Positions 1 through 8,376 of a DNA stretch of 64,000 bases are shown here, in pieces (the first letter of the stretch is position 1; the number at the start of each line of letters is the position of its first letter). A program made the position numbers and the translations under genes. This DNA comes from Faecalibacterium prausnitzii (GTDB taxonomy: Bacteria; Bacillota; Clostridia; Oscillospirales; Ruminococcaceae). The notes beneath the pieces were generated by a model that worked only from the letters and a program-made list of their open reading frames with translations, was not told the origin of the DNA and did not search any database. The stretch spans positions 1,364,001 through 1,428,000 of the forward strand of contig NZ_CP065377.1 of the NCBI RefSeq assembly GCF_019967995.1. Reading direction: 5' to 3'.

Positions 1-2
1 TC

Positions 3-1700
3 CTCGTGGGCTTTCTGATGCTCTTCTCCATCGCCTACGACATCGTTTCGCCCCTTATCGTCGGCTCCATCGAAGAACTGGTCGTCGGCGAGTTTGAGCT
101 GAACGCCCTCTTTGCGGGAGTGGCCGTGTATGCGGGCGTGCTGGTCTTTTCCATGGCCAGCACCTATTTGCAGGCCGTGATCTTGCAGCGGGTGGGCCAG
201 CGCATCATTTCCGACCTGCGCGAGGACCTCTTCACCCACATCGAGTCCCTCTCCCATGAGCAGCTGAACGAGATCCCCGTGGGCAAGCTGGTCACTCGTG
301 TGACCAACGACACCAACGCCATCTCCATGATGTTCACCAACCTGCTGGTGCAGCTGACCAAGAACTGCTTCGTCATCCTGGGCATCCTCACCGCGATGAT
401 CTGCCTGAACTACGAGCTGACCCTGATGGTACTCTGCTTTGTGCCTTTCATCGTCATCTTCACGGTCATCTTCCGCAAATTCTCCCGCCGGGCCAACCGC
501 AAGCTCAAGGACGCCACCACCGACATCAACACCTATCTGTCCGAGAACCTGTCCGGCATCAAGGTGACGCAGATCTTTGGCCGGGAGGACGAGAAGATGG
601 AGACCTTCCGGAAAAAGAGCGAGACTCTTGCCAGAGCCAATCAGGAGCAGATCTTTGTCTTCAGCGTGTTCCGCCCGCTGGTCTACATGCTCTACATCGG
701 CTCCATCCTCTGCCTGTTCTATCTGGGCGGCATGGGCCACCTGAACAATGTCAGCTTTCTGGGGCAGACCCTTTCCGGCGGAACGGTCGTTGCCTTTTAT
801 ATGTACATCTCCAAGTTCTTCACCCCCATCCAGAATCTGGCCGAGCAGTTCAACTGGCTGCAGTCGGCGCTGGCCTCGTCGGAGAAGGTCTTCTCCATCA
901 TGGACTTGCAGCCGAAGATGGTGGATGCCCCCGATGCCATCGAGCTGGACGAGGTGAAGGGCGAGATCGAGTTCCGCGACGTCTGGTTCAGATATGTCCC
1001 CGGCGAGTGGGTGCTGCAGGGCGTCTCCTTTCACGTTGACCCCCGCGAGACGGTGGCTTTTGTTGGCTCTACCGGCTCCGGAAAAAGCACGATCCTGTCC
1101 CTCATCTGCCGCAACTACGAGTTCCAGAAGGGTGAGATCTTGATCGACGGCATCGACATCCGCAAGATCAAAATTTCCTCGCTGCGCCGCCACTTCGGCC
1201 AGATGCTGCAAGATGTGTTCCTCTTCTCCGGCACCATCCGCAGCAACATCGTCCTGCGGGAAGAGGGCATTTCGGACGACGAGATCCTGGAGGTCTGCCG
1301 CTACGTCAACGCCGACAAGTTCATCGCAAAGCTCGACCACGGCCTGGACGAGGAAGTCCGCGAGCGCGGCAACAACTTCTCGGCCGGTCAGCGCCAGCTG
1401 CTCAGCTTTGCCCGCACCATCATCCACAAGCCCAGCGTGATGATCCTGGACGAGGCCACCGCCAACATCGACACCGAGACCGAGCTGCTCATCCAGGACT
1501 CGCTGGAAAAGATGCGCACCGTCGGCACCATGCTCATCGTGGCGCACCGCCTGTCCACCATCCAGCATGCGGACAACATCATCGTCCTCTCCCACGGCAA
1601 GATTCTGGAGCAGGGCACCCATCAGCAGCTTCTGGCCAACCACGGTCGGTACTATCAGCTCTATACGCTGCAGTACCACAAAGAGCAGCTGAGCCAGTGA
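3..1700 (+). CDS. ABC exporter subunit, permease fused to ATPase (5' partial)
   Basis: This is a type I ABC exporter half-transporter, with membrane helices in the first half and a nucleotide-binding domain in the second. Walker A is GSTGSGKST, the signature is FSAGQ (the usual LSGGQ is altered), Walker B is VMILDEAT, and AHRLST carries the switch histidine. The reading frame stays open to the left edge, and the first visible residues already lie in the first membrane helix, so some 20-30 N-terminal residues are probably outside the window. A GTG at position 6 is unlikely to be the true start. Such proteins usually act as heterodimers, and the partner would be upstream, outside the window. 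The substrate cannot be inferred. Confidence 0.93.
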   Translation, partial: LVGFLMLFSIAYDIVSPLIVGSIEELVVGEFELNALFAGVAVYAGVLVFSMASTYLQAVILQRVGQRIISDLREDLFTHIESLSHEQLNEIPVGKLVTRVTNDTNAISMMFTNLLVQLTKNCFVILGILTAMICLNYELTLMVLCFVPFIVIFTVIFRKFSRRANRKLKDATTDINTYLSENLSGIKVTQIFGREDEKMETFRKKSETLARANQEQIFVFSVFRPLVYMLYIGSILCLFYLGGMGHLNNVSFLGQTLSGGTVVAFYMYISKFFTPIQNLAEQFNWLQSALASSEKVFSIMDLQPKMVDAPDAIELDEVKGEIEFRDVWFRYVPGEWVLQGVSFHVDPRETVAFVGSTGSGKSTILSLICRNYEFQKGEILIDGIDIRKIKISSLRRHFGQMLQDVFLFSGTIRSNIVLREEGISDDEILEVCRYVNADKFIAKLDHGLDEEVRERGNNFSAGQRQLLSFARTIIHKPSVMILDEATANIDTETELLIQDSLEKMRTVGTMLIVAHRLSTIQHADNIIVLSHGKILEQGTHQQLLANHGRYYQLYTLQYHKEQLSQ

Positions 1701-1739
1701 CCACCGCCCCTGCCCGGCAGAGGCTCTGAACAAAACAGG

Positions 1740-1782
1740 AACCCCCTCTTCTGCGTTTTCGGCAGAAGAGGGGGTTCGTTTC
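1740..1782. terminator. Bidirectional intrinsic terminator
   Basis: Perfect 15-bp inverted repeat with arms 1740-1754 and 1762-1776 and a 7-base loop. A-rich sequence lies on one side and GTTTC on the other. It lies between the convergent ABC gene and HD-GYP gene and probably serves both. Confidence 0.85.
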
Positions 1783-2914
1783 ATTGCAGCAGAGTTTTCA
1801 TTGCTTCGACACACACCGGGTCGAACTCCGTCCCGGCGCGGGCGGTGAGTGTCGCGGCGATCTCGGCGTCCGTCTCGTCCCAGCGGCGGTGGCGGTCGGT
1901 GAAGTCCGCCACGGCAAGGATGCGGGCCAGCAGGGGAATCTCCTCGCCCCGCAGGCCGGTGCAGTAGCCGGTGCCGTCGTACCACTCCCGGTGGAAGCGT
2001 ACCGTCTCGGCCACCCGGTCTACGATCTGAAGCTGCAAAATGATGGCATAGCCCCGCTCTACATAGGTCTGGTAAAGCTGGAACTGCTCCTCGGTCAGCT
2101 GCCGGTTCTGCAGCACAGCGTCCGGCAGGCCGACGGCCCCCACCTCATGCAGCAGGCCCGCATAGTAGCCGTCCCGGCAGGCCGTTTCGTCCAGACCCAT
2201 CCGACGGGCAAGCTCCTGCGTCAGCGCGGCCACCTGTTCGCAGTGCAGGTCCACTTCCGGCACTTTGGAGCTGAGGGCGCTGTACATGGCCGTGATGACC
2301 TTGAGCGACATCTCCGAGAGCCTGGCCCGCTCGGCATCCATGCGCGCCTGCAGAATGACATGCTGCTGCAGCTTTTCCACCCAGTAGCGCTGGATGAAGA
2401 AGGTGATGATGTAGGCGATGCCCAGAATGCAGAGGAACAGGAAGGGCAGGCGGGGCACAAAATCCGCCCCATAGCGGGCGGCGGGGTCTGCCACAAGGAC
2501 ACCCCGCAGGCAGAGCATGACGCCCGTCAGCCCCAGCAGACTGAAGGGAGCACTGCCCGCGATGCCCAGGATGAACACGTTGCAGAACAGGTAGATGAGC
2601 AGGAAAAAGACGCTGAAATACCCGATGGAAGCCTTCCAGAATAGCACAAAACAGCAGACGAGCATCACGGCAGAGGTGACGTAATCGTCCGCGCGGCTGT
2701 GTTGGCGGGGGAAAGGGACCAGATCGACGCCGATGGCCAACAGCATGGCTCCAAGCAGGGCGTAGACCTGGGCCGGAGCTCCATACCACAGCGCCACCGG
2801 CAGCTGCACCAGCCAGAGCAGCCCCAAGACCCCTTTGGTATAGAGTGCCAGCTCCGGGTCCTGGTAGTGGATGCGGATGGTCTGGAGAAAAAAGGGAAAA
2901 AACGAGCGTTTCAT
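1781..2914 (-). CDS. Membrane HD-GYP-family protein with degenerate HD motif
   Basis: A 377-residue protein. Several hydrophobic segments fill roughly residues 30-180 and are followed by an HD-GYP-like domain from about residue 215. The family degrades cyclic di-GMP with a metal centre built from an HD pair, HHE and GYP motifs. Here the expected HDIGK is HEVGA, and HHE plus GTGYP are reduced to FHREW and GTGYC. Metal binding and catalysis are therefore doubtful, and a sensor or regulatory role is possible. The start is supported by GGAGGAA about 7 bases upstream. It lies just downstream of a canonical HD-GYP gene on the same strand, probably in one transcript. Family confidence is high and activity is uncertain. 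Confidence 0.8.
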   Translation of the reverse strand: MKRSFFPFFLQTIRIHYQDPELALYTKGVLGLLWLVQLPVALWYGAPAQVYALLGAMLLAIGVDLVPFPRQHSRADDYVTSAVMLVCCFVLFWKASIGYFSVFFLLIYLFCNVFILGIAGSAPFSLLGLTGVMLCLRGVLVADPAARYGADFVPRLPFLFLCILGIAYIITFFIQRYWVEKLQQHVILQARMDAERARLSEMSLKVITAMYSALSSKVPEVDLHCEQVAALTQELARRMGLDETACRDGYYAGLLHEVGAVGLPDAVLQNRQLTEEQFQLYQTYVERGYAIILQLQIVDRVAETVRFHREWYDGTGYCTGLRGEEIPLLARILAVADFTDRHRRWDETDAEIAATLTARAGTEFDPVCVEAMKTLLQ

Positions 2915-2932
2915 AGGCAGTTCCTCCGGGGG

Positions 2933-4117
2933 TCAGGCCAGCGGGATGCCGCCGGTCTTCAGCAGGTCGATGACCGCATCGGCCACTTCGGGCGAAAACT
3001 GGGTGCCGCGGCCCCGTTCAAATTCAGAGAGGATGTAGTCGAGGTCGCAGCGCTTGCGGTAGCAGCGATTGGAGCTCATGGCGTCCAGTGCGTCGGCTGC
3101 GGCGATGACCCACACCATGCGGGGCAGATCTTCGCCCATCAGCCCGGCGGGGTAGCCGGTGCCGTCGTACCGCTCGTGGTGGTAGCTGGCCCCCAGGTCG
3201 GCCTGGGGCAGAAATTCCAGCCCGGCCAGTATTTTTTTGCCCCACAGGGTATGCTGCCGCATCACATCGGCCTCCGCATCCGTCAGGCGGCTGGATTTGT
3301 TGAGGATGGCATCCGGCACGGCGATCTTGCCGATGTCGTGGAGCAGGGCGCTCCGGTAAAGCCGCTCCAACTCCTCTTCGGAGAGAGTGGGGTCCAGATG
3401 CTTTGCAATGATGCGGGAATACTGCGCCACCCGGCGGGAGTGTTCGGAGGTGTAGTGGTCCTTTTCGTCGATCATCTGGTTGATGGCGGCCACCGAGCTG
3501 AGGATCAGCTTTTGTGCCTTGCCCATGGTGGCCTGCACTTCGGCCTCCATCTCCTGCTCGGTCTGCTCCCGGCGGATGCGGTAGGATTTATAAAACAGGT
3601 CGGCCACCACCATGGCCAGCAGGAACTCCCAGTAGAAGACCGGGTAGTAGATGCGGTAATCCTTGGGGTAGGCGTTGGCCAGCCGCTCCGGGGAGCCCCA
3701 GAGCAGTACCATGGCGCACAGCCCATAGGCCGAGCAGATCGGCACCGCCTGCTTCAGGCCCAGCTGGATGAGCAGGATGGCGGGCAGCAGGAAGAGCCAC
3801 AGGGTCTGGAAGCCGTTGTTTTCGTTCGAGACAAGGCAGCCCAGACCCATCAGAACGATGAGAACGGCCCCCGCAAGGACGGTGCGCTTCGGGTGCCGCA
3901 CATGGGAGAGCAGCAGCGATACCCCGCACAGCGTCAGGCAGATAAACACGGTGGAGACAAAGACGATGGGGCGGTCAAAGCTGTTGCAGCTCAGGTTCAG
4001 CATCACCAGCACCACCGCAGACCAGAGCAGGATGCAGCGCATACAGACACTGTTGATGGGGGCCGTTTCTTCGTAGCGGCAGACATCGGCGACCAGATCG
4101 CGGATTCGTTGGAACAT
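2933..4117 (-). CDS. Membrane HD-GYP domain phosphodiesterase (probable c-di-GMP hydrolase)
   Basis: A 394-residue protein with a hydrophobic N-terminal half (several membrane segments) and a C-terminal HD-GYP domain. The motifs LLHDIGK, HHERYDGTGYP and AAADALDAM are intact, so hydrolysis of cyclic di-GMP or a related cyclic dinucleotide is the likely activity. The ATG at 4117 is chosen because AGGAGG sits 6 bases upstream. An in-frame ATG at 4144, overlapping the preceding stop, lacks such a site. It is flanked by the membrane glycerophosphodiesterase gene upstream and the degenerate HD-GYP gene downstream, suggesting a three-gene transcript ending at the 1740-1782 terminator. The signal sensed by the membrane part is unknown. 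Confidence 0.88.
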   Translation of the reverse strand: MFQRIRDLVADVCRYEETAPINSVCMRCILLWSAVVLVMLNLSCNSFDRPIVFVSTVFICLTLCGVSLLLSHVRHPKRTVLAGAVLIVLMGLGCLVSNENNGFQTLWLFLLPAILLIQLGLKQAVPICSAYGLCAMVLLWGSPERLANAYPKDYRIYYPVFYWEFLLAMVVADLFYKSYRIRREQTEQEMEAEVQATMGKAQKLILSSVAAINQMIDEKDHYTSEHSRRVAQYSRIIAKHLDPTLSEEELERLYRSALLHDIGKIAVPDAILNKSSRLTDAEADVMRQHTLWGKKILAGLEFLPQADLGASYHHERYDGTGYPAGLMGEDLPRMVWVIAAADALDAMSSNRCYRKRCDLDYILSEFERGRGTQFSPEVADAVIDLLKTGGIPLA

Positions 4118-4140
4118 GGCGGGCCTCCTTTTGGCGGGGA

Positions 4141-6093
4141 TCATGCGGCATCCAGGAACTCTTCCGGGTCCTCGATGACATCTTCGATGACATCCTCCGC
4201 CTCGTCCGAAACTTCTTCGTCCGGGGCGGGGAAGAACCAGCCCTGGATCGCATCGCGGAGCGAGAGCAGGGTGGTATCCATCTCGGCATTCTGGCGCAGC
4301 AGCTCATGCACCAGGTCGGGCTTGTCGGTGATGAGGTCGTCTGCGCCCAGCTCCATCATGTGGCGGGCATCGTCCTCCTGGGCGATGGTCCAGGCCGAGA
4401 TGGTCTTGCCGCGCAGGTGGATCTGATTGACCATGCCGGAGGTGATGAACGTATGCTCCACGCTGAAAAAGTCGGCATCCGGCAGGTCGTAGTAGTTGCC
4501 GACGCCCAGCGCCAGAATGTAGCCGGTGGGGATATCCGGGGCCAGCTCCTTGACTTTGTGCAGCGTCTCATAGCTCTGCGAGGTGATGACGCAGTGCCCC
4601 TCGAAACCGTACGCCCGAAGCAGGCGGACGGTCTCGGCTTCCAGCGTCGGGGTGGCGGCGCTGGGCTTGATCTCCACGTTCAGGTCGATGCGGCCCTGAC
4701 AGAGCTGCAGCACTTCCTCAAACGAGGGGATGCGCGTCCCGGCAAAGCGGGCGCTGAACCAGCGGCCCGCGTCCAGCGCTTCGATCTCCGCAAAGGTCAG
4801 ATCGTACACCTTGGCGTTTTTGCCGGTGCAGCGCTTCAGGCTGGTGTCGTGGGTCACGACCACCACGCCGTCCCGGCTCATCTGGACATCCAGCTCGATG
4901 CGGTCGCCGCCCTTCCGGATGGCAGACCGGAAAGCGGGGATGGTGTTTTCCGGGGCAATGGAGCAGTCGCCGCGGTGGTAGGTGACAAGGGGCGTCACAC
5001 CGCCCACCGCCGAGAGCAGCGCGTCGTCCTGGGGCAGGCTGAGCAGATAGACCGTGGCGGCGCAGCTCGCGAGGGTGACGCCTGCCACAAGAGCCGTCAG
5101 CAGCAGACGGCCGCTGCGGCGGGCGGGCTTATTATCCGGCGGCACGTCCGGCTGGGGCGAGTCCTGTATCCGGAAGTAAAGCAGACCAAGGATGGTGCAC
5201 TGGGCCACAGTGACCCGGCAGTCCAGCAGAAAGCCGAAGAAGGGCAGCTCCACCAGCTGCAGTGCGCGGGAGAGCAGCAGCATGGCGCGGGTGCTTTCCA
5301 GCCCCACCAGCGCCGCGATGCCGTACAGCAGGGCAGCGGCCAGCGCAAAGAGCAGGCCGGTGCGCAGCAGCACGCCGATGTTCCACCGGGCCAGCGCAGT
5401 CAGGACTTCGCAGAACCGCTGCTTCACACAGCGGCAGCTCTCTTTTACGGCGGAGCCAAACGATTTGCGTTCCAGCATGAACAGGGGCAGCACCAGAGCA
5501 AAGAAGACGGTCAGCAGCACAACGGCCAGAATGCCTGCCCCATACAGCGCCAGAATGCCCGGCTTTGCCCGGATGACGCCCAGGATATATTCGGGCACGG
5601 CCAGCTGGGTGATGTAGCTGGCGGTGACGTACATGTCCGTGAATGGGATGAGGAGCACACAGTAGAGCAGGATGGGCCAGTTTTTCGGGTGCAGCACGTG
5701 GCGGATGTCCGCGAGGGAGACCCGGAACAGGGCGGGCAGACCGGAAGGCTCCCCCCGGCGGGCCCGGTCCAGCCCGTGCAGCACGATGGAAAATTCATAC
5801 AGGTTCCAGAGCGCCACCAGAATGGCGATGAGCGCGATGCCGCCCAGGATGCTGGGGGCCGTAAAGATCTGGTGCGCGTTGGTGTTCGTCAGGTAGTTCA
5901 CCGGCGAAACGCGGAGCGTCAGGCTCCAGATGCCCCGCATGGCGGGGAGGAACACAAGCTCGGTGAGGAGCTTATACAGTATGATGGCGGTGATGAGGGC
6001 AGTTTCGGCCCGCCGGACGAGGGCCTGTGTTTCCTGCCGAAGCGCCCGGTAAGCGGCATTTGCCTGCCGCAGGGTGCGGTTGGAACGGCTCAA
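4141..6093 (-). CDS. Membrane-anchored glycerophosphodiester phosphodiesterase
   Basis: A 650-residue protein. About 350 N-terminal residues form a multi-pass membrane domain, as in the membrane GDPD families of Firmicutes. A GDPD catalytic domain covers roughly residues 365-620, with HRG, ENT, ELDV and the VEIKPS strand. It should hydrolyse glycerophosphodiesters, or perhaps glycerol-phosphate polymers such as lipoteichoic acid, to glycerol-3-phosphate; the substrate is inference. The start is TTG, with AGGTGA 7 bases upstream. The acidic C-terminal tail contains the repeated element DVIED, and its function is unknown. It is followed after 23 bases by the HD-GYP gene. Confidence 0.87.
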   Translation of the reverse strand: MSRSNRTLRQANAAYRALRQETQALVRRAETALITAIILYKLLTELVFLPAMRGIWSLTLRVSPVNYLTNTNAHQIFTAPSILGGIALIAILVALWNLYEFSIVLHGLDRARRGEPSGLPALFRVSLADIRHVLHPKNWPILLYCVLLIPFTDMYVTASYITQLAVPEYILGVIRAKPGILALYGAGILAVVLLTVFFALVLPLFMLERKSFGSAVKESCRCVKQRFCEVLTALARWNIGVLLRTGLLFALAAALLYGIAALVGLESTRAMLLLSRALQLVELPFFGFLLDCRVTVAQCTILGLLYFRIQDSPQPDVPPDNKPARRSGRLLLTALVAGVTLASCAATVYLLSLPQDDALLSAVGGVTPLVTYHRGDCSIAPENTIPAFRSAIRKGGDRIELDVQMSRDGVVVVTHDTSLKRCTGKNAKVYDLTFAEIEALDAGRWFSARFAGTRIPSFEEVLQLCQGRIDLNVEIKPSAATPTLEAETVRLLRAYGFEGHCVITSQSYETLHKVKELAPDIPTGYILALGVGNYYDLPDADFFSVEHTFITSGMVNQIHLRGKTISAWTIAQEDDARHMMELGADDLITDKPDLVHELLRQNAEMDTTLLSLRDAIQGWFFPAPDEEVSDEAEDVIEDVIEDPEEFLDAA

Positions 6094-6150
6094 TAAGATC
6101 TCACCTCGGTTGAAAGATCCGTTTTTTCAGAACGTTATATATTTATAAGT

Positions 6151-6156
6151 AGTATA
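6151..6156 (-). promoter_or_regulatory. Extended -10 promoter for the GDPD gene
   Basis: On the minus strand TATACT is preceded by TGG, forming an extended -10 element. The -35 region (TTTTCT at 17 bp) is weak. It lies about 58 bases upstream of the TTG start. Confidence 0.45.
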
Positions 6157-6230
6157 CCACAAAAAACGGCAAAAGAAAACGACTCTTCCCGACCGTTTCG
6201 CCCAAAATCTGAGGCGATTTTTCTGGCATC

Positions 6231-6259
6231 TTTTCAGCGGAGCGGAATCATGATACAAT
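6231..6259 (+). promoter_or_regulatory. Sigma-A-type promoter for the DUF1653-fdhD transcript
   Basis: TTTTCA at 6231-6236 and TACAAT at 6254-6259, separated by 17 bp and located 30 bases upstream of the DUF1653 start codon. Confidence 0.6.
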
Positions 6260-6288
6260 AAGAAAAACATCAGCAGGAGGAAAATGGG

Positions 6289-6513
6289 ATGGAATTCCAT
6301 TATGAGATCAGGCCCGGCCGCTACCGGCATTTCAAGGGCCGGGAATACGAAGTGCTGGGCATGGCACACCACAGCGAGACCGAAGAAGAACTGGTGGTCT
6401 ACCGCACTCTCTATGGAGACCACGACCTCTGGGTGCGCCCGGCGGCCATGTGGTGCGAGACCGTGGAGCGGGACGGCAGAGTCCAACCCCGCTTTGCCTA
6501 CATCGGGGAGTGA
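6289..6513 (+). CDS. DUF1653 domain protein
   Basis: A small protein of 74 residues matching the DUF1653 pattern: YRHFKGREYEVLG near the N-terminus, the EELVVYRTLYGD core, then LWVRP. The molecular function of the family is not established. AGGAGG lies 8 bases before the ATG, and the next start codon (fdhD) is only 4 bases after its stop, so the two are likely co-transcribed and coupled. Such proteins occur beside many different genes, so the neighbourhood of fdhD is not by itself a clue to function. No signal peptide or membrane segment is present. Confidence 0.8.
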   Translation: MEFHYEIRPGRYRHFKGREYEVLGMAHHSETEEELVVYRTLYGDHDLWVRPAAMWCETVERDGRVQPRFAYIGE

Positions 6514-6517
6514 GCGG

Positions 6518-7276
6518 ATGAAGATCGTAGACCGTTTTGGGAGCCGGCCGGGGGCCGAGCTGGTCCGCCTGCCGCAGGGCGGGGAACGGCAGCTGGCCGT
6601 TGAACACGCCGCAGCCCTCCTCGTCAACGAGCAGACGGCGTTCCGGGTGGTGTGCACCCCGGAGCTTCTGCCGCAGCTGGCGCTGGGCCGCCTGCTGACC
6701 GAAGGGTGGATCGCCGCCGCCGACGAGGTCGAGCAGGTGGCCGTCTGCGCCGAGGGGCTCAAGGTCAGCGTCCACCTGACCCACCCGCTGGCCGCGGTCT
6801 CCGCCGCCGGGCAGGAGGTGCCGAGCTGCTGCACCGACAACCTGACCGTGGCCTCTCCGGTGGTACTCCGCCCGCTGGCCCCGGTGCCGCAGCTGGAAGT
6901 GCCGGAGGCCTGGGTCGGGACGCTGGCCGCAGCCATGGGCGGGGAACTGCCGCTTTACCGCGCCACCCGCGCCGTGCACAGCTGTTTTCTGCTGCGGGCG
7001 GGCCGCATCCTGTACCAGTGCGAGGATCTGGGCCGCCATAATGCGCTCGACAAAGCCGTCGGCTGCGCACTGGCGGACGGAGTGCCGCTGGGGGAGTGCG
7101 TCCTTTACACCAGCGGCCGGGTGCCGGTGGATATGGTGCGCAAGGCCATCCGCGCCGGTGTTCCCGCCCTCGTCAGCAAGACGATGCCCACCGTTCAGTC
7201 GGTGGAGCTGGCGGAAGAATACGGATTGAGGCTGCTCATCCAAAAGAAGAACGAATTTCACGCAAGAATTTCGTGA
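6518..7276 (+). CDS. fdhD: FdhD-family sulfurtransferase for molybdo/tungstoenzyme activation
   Basis: A 252-residue FdhD homologue. In E. coli, FdhD passes sulfur from IscS to the bis-MGD cofactor before insertion into formate dehydrogenase. The conserved C-terminal part is clear: ATRAVHSCFLL, CEDLGRHNALDKAVG and TSGRVPVDMVRKA. The cysteine region expected around residue 105 reads SCCTDN rather than the CxxC of the E. coli protein. No formate dehydrogenase gene is visible in the window. The nearest cofactor enzyme is the AOR-family gene about 1.8 kb downstream, so this FdhD may serve that enzyme (inference) or a formate dehydrogenase elsewhere. The ATG at 6518 follows DUF1653 by 4 bases. Longer in-frame upstream codons would overlap DUF1653 and lack a binding site. 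Confidence 0.88.
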   Translation: MKIVDRFGSRPGAELVRLPQGGERQLAVEHAAALLVNEQTAFRVVCTPELLPQLALGRLLTEGWIAAADEVEQVAVCAEGLKVSVHLTHPLAAVSAAGQEVPSCCTDNLTVASPVVLRPLAPVPQLEVPEAWVGTLAAAMGGELPLYRATRAVHSCFLLRAGRILYQCEDLGRHNALDKAVGCALADGVPLGECVLYTSGRVPVDMVRKAIRAGVPALVSKTMPTVQSVELAEEYGLRLLIQKKNEFHARIS

Positions 7277-7314
7277 AGGTTCCATAAAAATCTGGAAAAT
7301 CAAGCGGGTATACG

Positions 7315-7343
7315 TTGACTAACCTATGCGGATGATGTTATTC
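7315..7343 (+). promoter_or_regulatory. Possible promoter upstream of the FMN-binding protein gene
   Basis: TTGACT at 7315-7320 and a weak -10 TTATTC at 7338-7343, with 17 bp spacing. The -10 coincides with the left arm of the 7339/7425 inverted repeat, so either this promoter or an RNA helix uses those bases. Confidence 0.35.
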
Positions 7344-7433
7344 TTATAACGAAGATACCGTTCGGCACTGTTGCAGCAGGCTGAGCGGCTGTTTTTCGTG
7401 CATGGAAGCTCTCCGTGCATGACGATAAGAATA
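7339..7433 (+). promoter_or_regulatory. Structured leader or operator before the FMN-binding protein gene
   Basis: A perfect 9-bp inverted repeat (7339-7347 with 7425-7433) encloses a second hairpin of 10 bp (7397-7406 with 7412-7421, loop AGCTC, one G-T pair). The ribosome binding site and ATG follow directly after the outer repeat. This is the shape of a translation-controlling leader RNA. It could equally be a pair of protein-binding sites. No known riboswitch consensus was recognised. Confidence 0.4.
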
Positions 7434-7446
7434 GGCAGGTGAAACA

Positions 7447-8355
7447 ATGAAGCAGGCAAATCATGCGCCGCAGCCGTTGTGGCGCAGACGGCTGCCGGGC
7501 TATGCCGCCATGGGCGCGGCCACACTGGCAATGGCGCTGGGTCTGCATGGGTTGATGAGTGCCCGCACCACGGTGGCAGGCACCCTTCTGCCCCTGGCAG
7601 ATGCCGACGCCGCTACCTATGGCATCCGCGCGGTGTACCAGCTGGACGAGAACACCTATTATGTGGTGGGCGCCCAGAAGGGCTTCCAGAGCGACGTAGA
7701 GGCAGGCGTGACCCTTGACAGCACGGGCAATGTGCAGAGCGTTGCCATCCTGGCGCAGGGCGAGACCGACAACCTCGGTGGCCAGTGCGTAGACCCGGAG
7801 TTCACGTCCCAGTACCAGGGCGCAGCTCCTTTCGCGCTGGCAGGCAAGGCTTACACGGTGACCGACCCGGCCACCGGCACGAGCTATGCCGCCGCAGGCA
7901 GCAGCGAAACAGAAGCCCCCGCAGAGGATTTTGACCCGGCCAACTGGCGGGTCAGCGATGCTTCTCCGGAGGCCGAGGCCACCCGTAAGATGTACGAGGC
8001 GGGCCTCACGCTCTCGGCTCTGAACGGCCAGCCGCTGGACGACGAGCTGGCACCTCCGCTGGATTCCAGCGCTGAGGCTGTGGCACGCCGCAAGCTCTAT
8101 GCGGCAGGCCTGAGCAAGAGCGCACAGGACGGCGAGGACCAGGCATCGCCCTTTGCAGACTGGTCGGCAGAAAAACAGGCGGCCTACCGTCTGGAACAGG
8201 CCGAACTGACGACTTCCGGTGAGGACGCCGGTGCCGCCAGCGCCGACCTGACCGAGGTGGATGCACTGACGGGTGCAACGATCACCTCGACCGCCGTGAC
8301 GAACATCGTCAACAACAGTTATTTCTATGTGACCGAAGTGCTCAGCGCAGAGTAA
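7447..8355 (+). CDS. Membrane-anchored FMN-binding (RnfG/NqrC-like) flavoprotein
   Basis: A 302-residue protein with one N-terminal membrane segment (about residues 17-37) and an FMN_bind core. The core includes GETDNLGG (about residues 103-110) and a flavinylation motif DALTGAT, whose Thr278 would carry FMN attached by an ApbE-type transferase. The rest should face outside the cell. About 90 residues between core and motif form an insert with three degenerate repeats starting near Asp171, Asp206 and Asp238, each like D-x-S-x-E-A-x-x-x-R-K-x-Y-x-A-G-L. Such proteins relay electrons at the membrane. Its place just before the ferredoxin and AOR genes suggests it is their electron partner (inference). 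The start is the ATG at 7447, with AGGTG just upstream. Confidence 0.82.
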   Translation: MKQANHAPQPLWRRRLPGYAAMGAATLAMALGLHGLMSARTTVAGTLLPLADADAATYGIRAVYQLDENTYYVVGAQKGFQSDVEAGVTLDSTGNVQSVAILAQGETDNLGGQCVDPEFTSQYQGAAPFALAGKAYTVTDPATGTSYAAAGSSETEAPAEDFDPANWRVSDASPEAEATRKMYEAGLTLSALNGQPLDDELAPPLDSSAEAVARRKLYAAGLSKSAQDGEDQASPFADWSAEKQAAYRLEQAELTTSGEDAGAASADLTEVDALTGATITSTAVTNIVNNSYFYVTEVLSAE

Positions 8356-8376
8356 CTTCACGGAGGAATGGAACCT

